NCBI GenBank assembly: GCA_035582835.1
Contig: JAYKAV010000500.1
Location: 1,408,928-1,472,927 of the forward strand
Source of the DNA: Phoebastria nigripes
Taxonomy: Eukaryota > Chordata > Aves > Procellariiformes > Diomedeidae
Length of the DNA stretch: 64,000 bases
Direction of reading: 5' to 3'
Shown here: in pieces, positions 27,597 through 41,766 of the stretch
Layout: every line of letters begins with the position of its first letter
Position numbering within the stretch: the first letter of the stretch is position 1
Position numbers and translations under genes: made by a program
Notes under the pieces: generated by a model
The model's input: the letters and a program-made list of their open reading frames with translations, nothing else
Databases searched by the model: none
Told to the model about the DNA's origin: nothing

Positions 27597-29760
27597 AAAA
27601 GCCAGGTATCTGCTGTGGTTTCTTGCAACACATAATGTCAGAATAACAGAGAAAGCAAAATGATTTAACGTCTCTGATAGGTAGACAGCAGCATCTGTCC
27701 TCTTGCATATATCAAACACGGCTTAATAACTTCCTATTTACTGCTTCACGGCAGAGGTCCAGTAAATAAACAACCTGACTGAATTAGTCTATTTTTATAC
27801 CTCTGTCCTGTATAACAAACCTCTTGAACCACACTTAATATGAACAGCAAATTTCACACTGCACATGGAGATCTCTCAGCACAGATTAAATTAGTTATAA
27901 TAAAACAATTAAAATCTATTTGCCCACAGACAGGAGGAAATGAAGGACCTGGGTGAGCAATAGAAAGGTAAAAGGTGGGTTGTCAGGACATCAGAAGAGT
28001 AAACAGCAGAACCGTGATTCTCAGGAGCATAGCAGGGTCAAACTTACTGCAAGATAACTACGTGAGAGATAATAAATCAGTAGTACGTATTAAACACCAG
28101 ATGGTTGTGCCCATGCAGGAAGGCACGATGGATCATGTAACTGTGGTTGTTTCTAAGGATTACTGATTCAGCCTGACTTCACAGGGATATCCTAACAAAT
28201 AAAATCTTTATGGCCTCTTCCGCTGGTGAACATTTTCATCTACTGTTTAAAGACAGCACCACATGTCTTAGCGTTTTCATTGCCCCTAATATATATGCAA
28301 AATTAATTTGTTAAGTTCACCTAGTTTTAGCTGGTGAAGATTTTTTGACTATCTAATACTGTAAAGTTGCTTCACAGCGATTATTACAAATACTCAGATG
28401 GACAGACAGGCCATTGTTCCAAGCTTTAGCTCAGCTGAATCCCCCAAGTGTTTCAGGCATAGAGGCAAACACACTTAAAAACTCCTAAACCTATTGAGTT
28501 GTCTTTCAAAATTGTCCAGGCAACAAAATTTATTTATAAAACTCTTGCAATCGTTGATTCAAAACAAGGTTTTCTTGTTCTGCTTTTCTCCTTTGTCCTC
28601 TTTGAACAATTTTCTTTGGAATGTTTTCGTTGTGCTTAGGAGTCGGAGATTTCCTGGGGCTTCTAATAAAGGCATTTGATTTCCACTCTCCACATACTTT
28701 AACAAGTCCAAGGATTTTGAGGTTTGACATTAACTTAAAAGAGCTGGAGATAATCAGCCATGGGGGTAAAAAGTCAGAGTTATGCAAATTATTTGTAAAA
28801 TGTATAGAAAGCAAAAGAAATATTTCTTTAAATGTGGTTGGTGTGGGACAGAGTCTTTGTCTCAGCACAGAGTATCTGCATGCTCCCCTTCAAATTTATG
28901 GCTTTGATTGAAACCTGTAAAGGGGTGATCTGTAAAGTATTCCTGCTATCCTACACTTCTCAACAGGTTTATTACCATTCGTTTATAAAATGAACAGTCT
29001 AATGAGCAGTGGTTTAGATCACAGATATCAAAGTCTGGTCATTTGTCAAGATTAGTTTCCTGTTGTGAGATTGCCTTGTGCAAAAAAAGTGCATAACCTT
29101 GGGTTACTCTCTGGAAGCTGAAAAAATACCTATAAACACTTTATAAGATAGATTTAATGAAGATTTTATAATCTCAGAATTAAATCCAACACAGTGCAGT
29201 ATGTGTGTGTGTATTTGTGTGAGTGCATGTTATAATGCAGAGAGTACCTGAGTACAGAGTATGGAATTTTCTTATGTTGACAATGAACAAATTAAAGATA
29301 TGAAGTCCATGCAGTATTGTCAGGCCAATTTAATGTTAATTTGAATGAGTTAATACTACATTGACAACAATGTAATTTGTTATAACTAAAATGACTGCCT
29401 TTGGAAACATTGTGTGAAAGCACCATCTCTCTGGCAATAGTCAATTGCCAATAAATAACACAAAATATTTTCTATTTATGTGTTAGACATCTTTTATTTT
29501 GAAGAAAAAGAAAAAAAACCCAAACACTCAGTGAAGCAGTATGACAGCGAAGGTGTTACTCAGGTAAACAATGCACTCCATAGCACAAGGCTAAGAAGAA
29601 AGTAGATTATTTTTATGTCCCAGTTAGAAGAAATGTGGGGGCGGGGATATGCTTTCCTACTTAAAATTATTTGTAAACCGTATGACGTTTTGTGTTTTCA
29701 CTTTCACTGGACGGTGGTATATTTTGTGGTTTGCTGGGAAGAGAACTGGAGGCAGTCTGG

Positions 29761-30060
29761 CCTTCCCCATGGCGATGGCCACTCACCGCGGCGCCAGGCC
29801 CGCTCCTTTCTGCCCCAGACCGTGCACCGGCTGCTGCTGCCGCCCCGGCGCCAGCTCCCTCCCAGGGAAGGCTCCCCGTTCTCTCCTCGCTGGGGTGGGG
29901 AGGTGGGATGCTGCCTGTGGCTGCCTGCTGCCTGGTCATTCCCGCTCCGCGCTCTCTGCGCGGCTCTGCACGTGGTTGGGCCGGCTGGCAGCGGGGATGG
30001 CTCGGTTCAGCAGGACCTAATGCGCGGTCTGCTGCAGCCAGCATCTCCGCCAGTTTCTTC
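29761..30060. promoter_or_regulatory. CpG-rich island inside intron 2
   Basis: I count about 24 CpG dinucleotides in these 300 bases (for example CACCGCGGCGCC, GCCGCCCCGGCGCC, CCGCTCCGCGC, CTGCGCGG), against very few in the flanks, with GC clearly above 60%. That approximates CpG-island criteria. It lies 2.5 kb upstream of the LIM2 exon and could be an internal promoter, a regulatory CpG island or a GC-rich insert. No TATA box or initiator was identified. Confidence 0.4.
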
Positions 30061-32784
<2,724 letters not shown>

Positions 32785-34175
32785 TGACTGGAAAAGCCGC
32801 AAGGGTTTGTAGAGCTTTCTTATAGAAAAGTATATCCATTTACACATCCACTTTATCTATATGCACATGCCACCCATGCAAATTAGCAGGGACAGCTAAA
32901 AAAATCCCTACTTGCAGTCTGTTCTCCCTAACCTGAGTCCCTTCCTTAACTTGCTGCTTAGTAAAGGACAAAAACTTCTTGTTTTCATCAAGGTATTTTT
33001 CTGTAAGATCACAAAATGTGAATCAGACTGACTTCAGTTACCTGAGGCCTCATTCAAAGTGTGCTGTTTTCCATAGGCATTCTCCCATCCACTTAACGTA
33101 TTTTTCAGGGGATCTTCTGCACGCACACTTTCAGCACTGAGCTAGGAAAATGGGCAAAGTAGTAATAAGATTTTCAAGAGTATTCTCTCTGCTAATCACA
33201 AATGGTAACTTTAAGAAAAACTACAACACAGAAGTACTGAGGAGAATCTGAAAGAAACCGAGAAGTGGGTTTGTGCTGCAGCAATAGCATGTGCAGTGCA
33301 GGAAGCCAGGGCAGCTGCCCACTTGGCAAGGCTGCCTGCGTATCCACTTCCATTAAGGCAGGCAAGGGGGCTCACAAAGAAGAAAAATAAAAAGCAGTAA
33401 CTTGAATGAGGAGTTTAGGGGAGTCTGTCCCTGGATGCTTTGAGGCCAGGTACAATGCTTGGCTCTCCTGACCTCCATCCAGGCTTCCCCCTGGCAGTAT
33501 GTCTCTTCTGTGCTACTAAGGCTCTAGTTTCTGATCATCTCTGTTGCCTATCTGCTATTTTGTGTCTGAGCCCCATTCTGGTGTCAACCTAGGAGATCAT
33601 CTATGTGTTGTCCCAAGGATAGCTCCACTATGGTTTGCATGCTACATATAGTACAGAAGTGAGACATGCAAAGTTTGCCTGTTACAGATCTCCAAGAGTG
33701 TCCTTGAGGTCCTGTGCTGTTCCTGATGAATGCAAACTGTTTAGGATCAAGGGATGACAGGCTCGATATCTTACTAAAATGCACTACTACTAATCTGCAG
33801 TGTGATCTCTCTCTTCAGAGGAACCTGGGGTTTGAACAGTATTATTGCAAGAGTCTGCACCACTGGGCCTGGGAGTTAGGGCAGAGGGTCACCATACTGT
33901 GGCCAGAGCTTTTGCCTTCTCCTGAAGAAGACAGTGGAGCCCTCACACCTGATAGCAGCTGATAGGCGTCTTCCCTGAGTTCTTCGCAGTGATGGAGAGG
34001 CAGATACTTCCTTTCCTCCACCCATTTCCTAGGGAAGGTTTTAAAAGAGAGTGAGCAAAAGCCACTTGCTGTCTGTCTAGGGCTGGAAACACAGTACTGC
34101 ACAGGACAAATAGTTCACACACTGGATTTGGGTTCTCCAGTCCAAAACCCAGGGGATCCAGCAGTGGTTACAGTG

Positions 34176-34338
34176 AGGACTGTTGAGTCACCATCCCTGG
34201 AGGTGTTTAAAAGACATGTAGATGAGGCGCTTCGGGACATGGTTTAGCGGGCATGGTGGTGTTGGGTTCACGGTTGGACTCGATGATCTTAGAGGTCTTT
34301 TCCAACCTTAATGATTCTATGATTCCATGATTCTATGA
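34176..34338 (+). mobile_element. CR1 LINE, 5'-truncated 3' end
   Basis: The segment carries the hallmark 3' end of avian CR1 retrotransposons: GAGTCACCATCCCTGGAGG, then GGTTGGACTCGATGATCT, AGAGGTCTTTTCCAACC, and a terminal ATTCTATG-type octamer run at about 34313-34338. CR1 copies are usually severely 5'-truncated and lack poly(A) tails, as here. It lies in intron 3 in the sense direction of LMX1B, so its tail is part of the pre-mRNA. No reverse-transcriptase coding remains. The 5' boundary is uncertain by some tens of bases and I could not define a target-site duplication. Confidence 0.93.
34314..34337 (+). repeat. CR1 terminal octamer repeat
   Basis: Three imperfect tandem copies of an ATTCTATG-like octamer (the middle one reads ATTCCATG). 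They form the diagnostic 3' terminus of the CR1 insertion. Confidence 0.85.
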
Positions 34339-35389
34339 CTGGCTTTCAGGCTCACAGGCAGTTCCAGGAGAGATGGGATGCCTCCTTCCTGTGCCATATG
34401 CACTCAAGGAGACTGGAAACCTCCTGCTGCCGGTGTGCCCTGACTGATCCCAAGACTAGAGAGAGCATGTACACAAATTGCTGCCAGCCATCATAATTGC
34501 ACACTTGTTTCCCAAGAAAATGTCTAAGAAAATCAACAATTACCATTCCATTAAGTGTACAAATGACATGAATGCTTGCCTCTGGTTTATGGGAAAATGC
34601 ATTATTCCAATTTAGCTAGGAGCAGTAATTATCCTTAATCTCTAATCTGAAAGCCATATTCTCCACGTTGCTGAAATTTATATTTTCATGTCAGGAATGC
34701 TGCAAGACAAAGGTCACTGCTGACTCAGCAGGACGTGCAGGACCAGGGCCTTTCTTGGAGCAGCATGTTATTTATTGCCATACTGTATTTGCAGCACCTT
34801 GAGTGCTCTGCTCTGTAAATCTCATGTCGCAGGGTTTGGGCTCTTTGTGAATTTGCCCAAGGCACGTGAGTTTGCTACCTGCCCTTCAGCATGTCATTCT
34901 CTCATCGCCAACGTCAGCACCCTGCTGTCCGCCTGTCTGTGTCCAGGCAAACCCCCGTTGAAAAGCTGCCCGTGCACGGCTGTCCCCACGCTGCAGCGAT
35001 GGGCATGGGGATCCTCCTCCCCTGCCTTCCTCACTCACCACGCGGGCACTGGTGGCTGCTCTTTGCCAGCCAGCTGCGTTTGAGATCTGCTTTGGGCACG
35101 GGTGGGCTCTCCTTCAGGACCAGATTTTGTATTTTGTGATCAGCAGTGAGCTACCACAGCGGCACAAAACAGCCTTGGTTTCAATTTCATTTCCCCTTGG
35201 CACAAGGGGTAGTTTCTTACTCTTGGAGATGCTTTTTTTTCCTCATTATTCTCTGTTAGCCAAACCCAAACCTGAAAAACAAGTTGACAAATTAAATGGG
35301 ATGTTTTCTCTCCCATTGTCTAATACATTGAAAACACAGCTCTCCCAGATGCCTGTGTGAGAGCAAATGATTTCACATAGCCCTGGCTG

Positions 35390-35660
35390 AGTATGTGTCC
35401 TTCTCCAATCAAATATTTATCCACTGGACACAAAAGTAACTCTCCAATGAGCCATATTAATCTTCACAATTCCTTAGAAATGGCATGCTGGAAAGTTAAT
35501 AATGTCATGGTTATTAAAATGACTGAACTTCTCTTTAATCATTAGGCAAAAGATGCTTATTAAAGTAAAAGGTGATTAGATTGCTAGGTGCATAATAATC
35601 AGACCCTAAAATGAATTAAAGTCTAATTTGTTAATTCCCCAAACGTAGTCTTTGAGTATA
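35390..35660. promoter_or_regulatory. Candidate conserved element in intron 3
   Basis: An AT-rich, low-repeat block with many homeodomain-type cores (repeated ATTA/TAAT, TTAATTCCCC near the right end) and a TGATTAGATTG motif. Texture like this is typical of deeply conserved vertebrate enhancers near developmental regulators. This is inferred from composition and motifs only; no alignment was possible. Confidence 0.2.
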
Positions 35661-36619
35661 TAAAAATTGCAGTGTGTTTCTTCACGTTGAAGTCCCTATA
35701 ATAGTATATTAATGTTTTCTGGAAGAAAAATCAGTAGTCTGGTGAAATAAAATATGCTGAGTTGAAAGGTTGTTTTTCACAACAAAATTTGTACTTACTC
35801 TTCAACCTTTGCCACTGTGATTGAAATTTCCCAGTACAATATACTAACACACGTCATATCACTAGATTGTACGAATATTCAGAATTTAACTATAGAAAAT
35901 ACAAATAATCTATTTGGTCTACACAAGCACATATATACTTGTATGTATTTAGCAAGAAAGAGAAATTTGTGCATGCACATATAGACACATTGAAATACAG
36001 AGAGAAAGAATACTGATGTTTTCTGTGGGATGCAGAAATGAGATGGCAAAGATTATATTTAGTATTATCTCTAGAGCTTCAAAATATTCAGAACAATAAC
36101 TGGAATCTACACTATATTTAGCTAAACAGACTTTGAGATATTTTTGTGATATTTGCATTTACGCTGTTTTGCTGTCATAGCAGTGCGGGCAGTAGTACCT
36201 GTCTGCAACTAATGCTTCAGGAGAAGATGCCGCTCTGCTGTGAAGGGAAAAGTGCGTGTCAGTTGGTGTGGTTGCAGCAGGTGAGCACACAGGGGACCAA
36301 GCGATGCTGAAAAGGCACAAAGTCTCTCCGTCCCGATTCCTGGAAATATTGAAGCATATTCTGAATTTCCATCCCCCGATCAGTCCCATGTCCTCAATTA
36401 AAAATTAAACACATTTTTATGCTTTTGTGGCATTTGATTTAGGCAGTNCACACAAATCTAAGATAGTCTCTTCCTGCCTGTAGTTACTTTAGGCATTCAA
36501 ATAAACACGGGATAATAGTTGAACCTGTTGACTAGTTTGGCAGCTGAAGAGCAGTTCTCAAACACCCTATTATCTTGGTGGAACAAGTACAATTTTATAT
36601 CCTGTTTATTTTTCACCAG

Positions 36620-36798
36620 TTAAAAGTGATGATGAAGACGGAGATGTTAAGCCCAGCAAAGGACAAGTAACCCAAGGAAAAGGAAGTGATGATGGGAAGG
36701 ACCCAAGAAGACCTAAACGACCAAGGACAATACTTACTACGCAGCAGAGACGGGCATTCAAAGCATCCTTTGAAGTGTCTTCCAAGCCCTGTAGGAAG
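36620..36798 (+). CDS. LMX1B: LMX1B exon 4: acidic linker and homeodomain N-terminal half
   Basis: The acceptor TTTTTCACCAG ends at 36619. Two bases join the last base of exon 3 to make Val, then 59 codons follow. Residues 79-108 form an acidic, Gly/Lys-rich linker ([14 protein letters not shown]) that separates the LIM domains from DNA binding. The homeodomain begins at about residue 109 with [20 protein letters not shown], which supplies the basic N-terminal arm and helix 1, and runs through [10 protein letters not shown] to the donor GTAGGT at 36799. The homeodomain core is essentially invariant between LMX1A and LMX1B, whereas the DEDGD/KPSKGQ linker is LMX1B-like. The linker piece [10 protein letters not shown] differs from the mammalian version as I remember it, consistent with weak constraint there. 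Confidence 0.97.
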
Positions 36799-37813
36799 GT
36801 AGGTACTTCATCAGGGACCTGAAGTCAGCTCTGACGCCAGGCCCCAGGGGTGACAGGGTCAGGCCACAGCTCCAGATNGCCCCCTGCCCCTTCCCGGGAC
36901 AGCAGCAGGTGCCTTGGAGCGAATACAGAAACCAGGCCAGCGTATGGCGATGCTCACCCAAATACCGTCTCAGCCTGGAGCAATCAGCAGCTTAGGACCT
37001 GCTCATTGTTATTTCTGGATATTCATTCACAGTATGTAGAGCAGCTCCATGACTGATTCCTGCTGAACAACAATATTTGGTTCTTATAAACCATGAAGTA
37101 GTCTTTGACTATCAGAGCCCAGGTAAACAAGTGGCTTTTGCCCTTCTCCTTCCCACCACAGAGGGAGTCACTCTCTAGTGAGACGGGTGCTCAGCTTTGG
37201 TCCCACTACTTGTCCTTCCAGTCTTGCTTTGTTATGAAACTTAACCCTGCTGTTGATCTTGTTTATAGCAGCTAGGGAAAGGTATAACCTATTGCTTCAC
37301 TGATGAAGCTGGTGAAAATCAAATGTTTGCGAAAAGCAATCCAGGTAACTGTTTCCTCCTAAGTTTGTTTGGAAAAAAATGGAGCTGCATCCTGAAAGCT
37401 GTCATTTTTGCAAAAAGTGACATTCTCCTGCTGACATACAAAGTATGTCTTTTGGGACACTGCAATATGCCTTTTTGCCATTTTAAAGTATGAAATTGTA
37501 CCTCAACAATATAAAAAATGTTCACAGCCAAATTTGTATCTTTTTGCACAGAACTGTTTTATGGGTAAAATAAAAATCATGAAATGACTTAGTGTCATTT
37601 TACACAGCTCGGACTATTTGTTCAGTACTTATGAAACTGGTAGCGACATGAAGGGCAGAACTTGAACAAACTATGCAAAAATATGAGGAATTTTTAAAAG
37701 TAATTCTGTACATGCAGTTTTTATGGTAAGTACAGGCATATTTCTCCTAACATAGCTGATTAGTTTTTTAAAAAAATATTAAAAATTACATCATTAAACA
37801 TTTCCTCCTGTAG
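36799..37813 (+). other. LMX1B: LMX1B intron 4
   Basis: A 1015-bp intron, GTAGGT to CCTCCTGTAG, that interrupts the homeodomain between helix 2 and the helix 2/3 region. It has one N at 36878 and no repeat or exon that I can support. Confidence 0.95.
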
Positions 37814-37891
37814 GTCAGAGAAACACTAGCAGCTGAAACAGGACTCAGTGTGCGAGTTGTCCAGGTCTGGTTTCAAAACCAAAGAGCAAAG
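37814..37891 (+). CDS. LMX1B: LMX1B exon 5: homeodomain recognition helix
   Basis: A 78-bp exon of 26 whole codons, phase 0 at both ends. It reads [12 protein letters not shown] then [14 protein letters not shown]. It provides the end of helix 2, the turn and helix 3. W48, F49, Q50, N51 and R53 of standard homeodomain numbering are all present (window residues 156-161). N51 contacts adenine in the TAAT core, and Gln50 is the paired/Antp-like specificity residue. Acceptor CTCCTGTAG, donor GTAGGT. Exon size and phase match the vertebrate LMX1 family, in which the homeobox is split over three exons. In human LMX1B, missense changes in this region cause nail-patella syndrome. Confidence 0.98.
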
Positions 37892-38290
37892 GTAGGTTGG
37901 TTGTCAAGTTCTCAAAATAAAACGCAAAGTGTCCTCCAACACAGATTTCCCCCTGTCTCTAGACGTAGTACATACCACAGAGATCCCAGGGACTGAACTG
38001 TACATATTTTGCATGCACTGCTGTCTACATCCATACAAGAAAGGCAACTTTCAAACACAGACATTAAGTTCACCTGCTCAAAGCAACATGAGGTTGGGAG
38101 TAAATTTTGCATACAAATATGAACTGGAAACTGAAATGTTTAAGCTTAGAAATGAAACTCAATGCACAGTGGCGTGTGTATGAATATAAATGGTCTGTAT
38201 TAATTGATTCGATGTTTGCAAGTTTTGTAAGGAAACAGAATTGTTGCATTCAGAGCCATGAGATTGTTCTGTTCTTCCTCTTTTATTCAG
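37892..38290 (+). other. LMX1B: LMX1B intron 5
   Basis: A short 399-bp intron, GTAGGT to CTCTTTTATTCAG, with no notable internal features. Confidence 0.95.
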
Positions 38291-38357
38291 ATGAAAAAAC
38301 TAGCACGAAGGCATCAGCAGCAGCAGGAGCAACAAAACTCACAGCGACTAGGGCAAG
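38291..38357 (+). CDS. LMX1B: LMX1B exon 6: homeodomain C-terminus and Gln-rich segment
   Basis: A 67-bp exon: 22 codons reading MKKLARRHQQQQEQQNSQRL then GQ, plus one base of a split Glu codon. It finishes the basic C-terminal part of helix 3 and starts a Gln-rich stretch. The LMX1B form RRHQQQQEQQNSQRLGQ separates it from LMX1A, whose tail here differs. Acceptor TTTTATTCAG, donor GTAGGG at 38358. The +5/+6 donor positions are G, G and the intronic frame stays open far beyond the donor (see finding). Confidence 0.97.
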
Positions 38358-39212
38358 GTAGGGGATTTGTGATGAAGGCAAAGCCAAGGGGAAAAGAATC
38401 TGCAAGGTTACTTGAAGTGCCATTTCCACATAATGTCTTAAGTACAGCCATACAGGGCATGCACAAGTCTGCGGATAATGTCTGCCATCCTCCGTGGAAA
38501 CACACGGAGGTGCTGTGTCTGAGTGCCCACCCCAGGTTATCCCAGAGTTCTCCCATGGGGCCAGACCCTGCAGGTGCTTACACAGCAGCTGTTACCTCCT
38601 TTCTAGAAGAAGTGTGCAGTACAGAGGCGCTTTCACTGGAGGAAATCTCCAGGAGGCTCACTCCAGGTAGAACCTTCAGTTTGTTTTCTCCTGAAGAAAG
38701 GGGGACCATGCTCAGCTCAGCATCTGCAGGCTGCTTGCAAGGGCGTCAGCATCGCTGCCACAGCCAAGGCACAGGGAGCCCCTCCTGTGCCGTAGCAGCT
38801 GGGGCAGGAGCTGCACAGAGGCACCAGGGCTTGCCCTGCTGCTCCATGGATGCTCTTGAGGTTCTCCAACTCCCAAGGCCTCGCAGCCTCAAATCCTCCT
38901 CTTTACACAGAGCCAGAAAAACTGGTACCAACAGAAGTTAGAGAATAATAGGGCTATGTCACGCACAGGGCAGACTTTGGGAAGATATGGTCCAGCACTC
39001 AGGAGCTCCAGAAGTGATATAGTCAGAAATTACAAGTCTTTCAACTTACTGCTCAGGGTTGTACTCTCAGACAAAATTTGGAAGGCTCCTCTGAATGACA
39101 GGACACACCTAGCTGCGTTCACTCTGCACTCGGGTTCAGTATTGCCACTGATGCTACTGTCTGCTGCCTCTTTGTCCTAAGCAGTGACTGTGCCCTCCTG
39201 TTTGCTTTGCAG
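38358..39212 (+). other. LMX1B: LMX1B intron 6 with 194-codon in-frame extension
   Basis: An 855-bp intron from GTAGGG to TTTGCTTTGCAG. Read in the frame of exon 6 it has no stop until 38939-38941, giving 194 extra codons beginning with Gly at the junction. The extension is Ser/Pro/His-rich and has no domain I recognise. Canonical splicing to exon 7 restores the known LMX1B C-terminus, so splicing is the default interpretation. Confidence 0.9.
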
Positions 39213-39374
39213 AAGTAATGTCCAACCGAATGGAAGGGATGATGACATCTTACACACCACTTGCACCACCACAGCAGCAGATTGTAGCAATGGATCAAAG
39301 CAGTTATGGCACAGACCCATTTCAGCAGGGTCTTACCCCTCCACAAATGCCAGGCGACCACATGAACCCTTATG
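39213..39374 (+). CDS. LMX1B: LMX1B exon 7: C-terminal activation region
   Basis: Two bases complete the Glu codon, then 53 codons run [20 protein letters not shown], a QQQ run and [16 protein letters not shown], ending with one base of a split Gly. This Pro/Gln/Met-rich tail is characteristic of LMX1B; LMX1A shares [10 protein letters not shown] but not the [16 protein letters not shown] segment. Acceptor TTTGCTTTGCAG ends at 39212; the donor GTAAGG (39375) is close to consensus. It is thought to contribute to transactivation and partner contacts. No frameshift or stop is present. Confidence 0.97.
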
Positions 39375-41292
<1,918 letters not shown>

Positions 41293-41452
41293 AAATAAAA
41301 GAAAACAAACAGCCGGCGTATATTTAGCCAGTGACTTTTTCCAGTGCAGACTCTACAGCCATATGTTGCCCAGCTCTTCCTTCACAGTGACTCCTGCTGC
41401 CTCTGGACTGCAAAGAGCATTTTTAGGAAGACTATATCTGTGTGCATATATG

Positions 41453-41492
41453 TGTATGTATGTAAATATATATTAATACCTACATACATACA
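41453..41492 (+). other. LMX1B: 3' UTR stem-loop with Pumilio-type site
   Basis: TGTATGTATGTA (41453-41464) is perfectly complementary to TACATACATACA (41481-41492), with a 16-nt AU-rich loop. It begins about 160 nt after the stop codon. TGTAAATA, matching the Pumilio consensus TGTANATA, sits at 41461-41468 across the top of the 5' arm. The stem derives from tetranucleotide repeats, so function is uncertain. Confidence 0.5.
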
Positions 41493-41760
41493 TACATATA
41501 TATATATAAACAAAACGCATCCACCAGTCCCATACCCTTGATTCCCAGCTTGCACCAGACCACAAGACAAGCACGGAAGGAACAGAAGACCCTGCTCGTC
41601 AGCAGCCTTTGGTTTGGTTTGGTTTGAGCTCATCGTTGTAAAGGAAATGGATTTTGCGGAAAGCTAGACCTTTTCCTCCTTTCTCTCTTCCTTTCTTTTG
41701 GATGTTTAAACTTTTTTTTTTTTAAAGCCACTGATACTGACATCAGTCGACCATATGACA

Positions 41761-41766
41761 AATAAA
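41761..41766 (+). promoter_or_regulatory. LMX1B: Proximal poly(A) signal AATAAA
   Basis: First canonical hexamer after the stop codon (469 nt downstream). It would give a short 3' UTR isoform. No strong GT-rich downstream element is apparent immediately after it. Further hexamers at 42133, 42488, 43724 and 44472 are alternatives. Confidence 0.35.

Noticed and set aside
38258..38290. Upstream extension of exon 6 to an earlier ATG
   Set aside because: These bases are the polypyrimidine tract and acceptor of intron 5 (CTCTTTTATTCAG); the exon starts at 38291.
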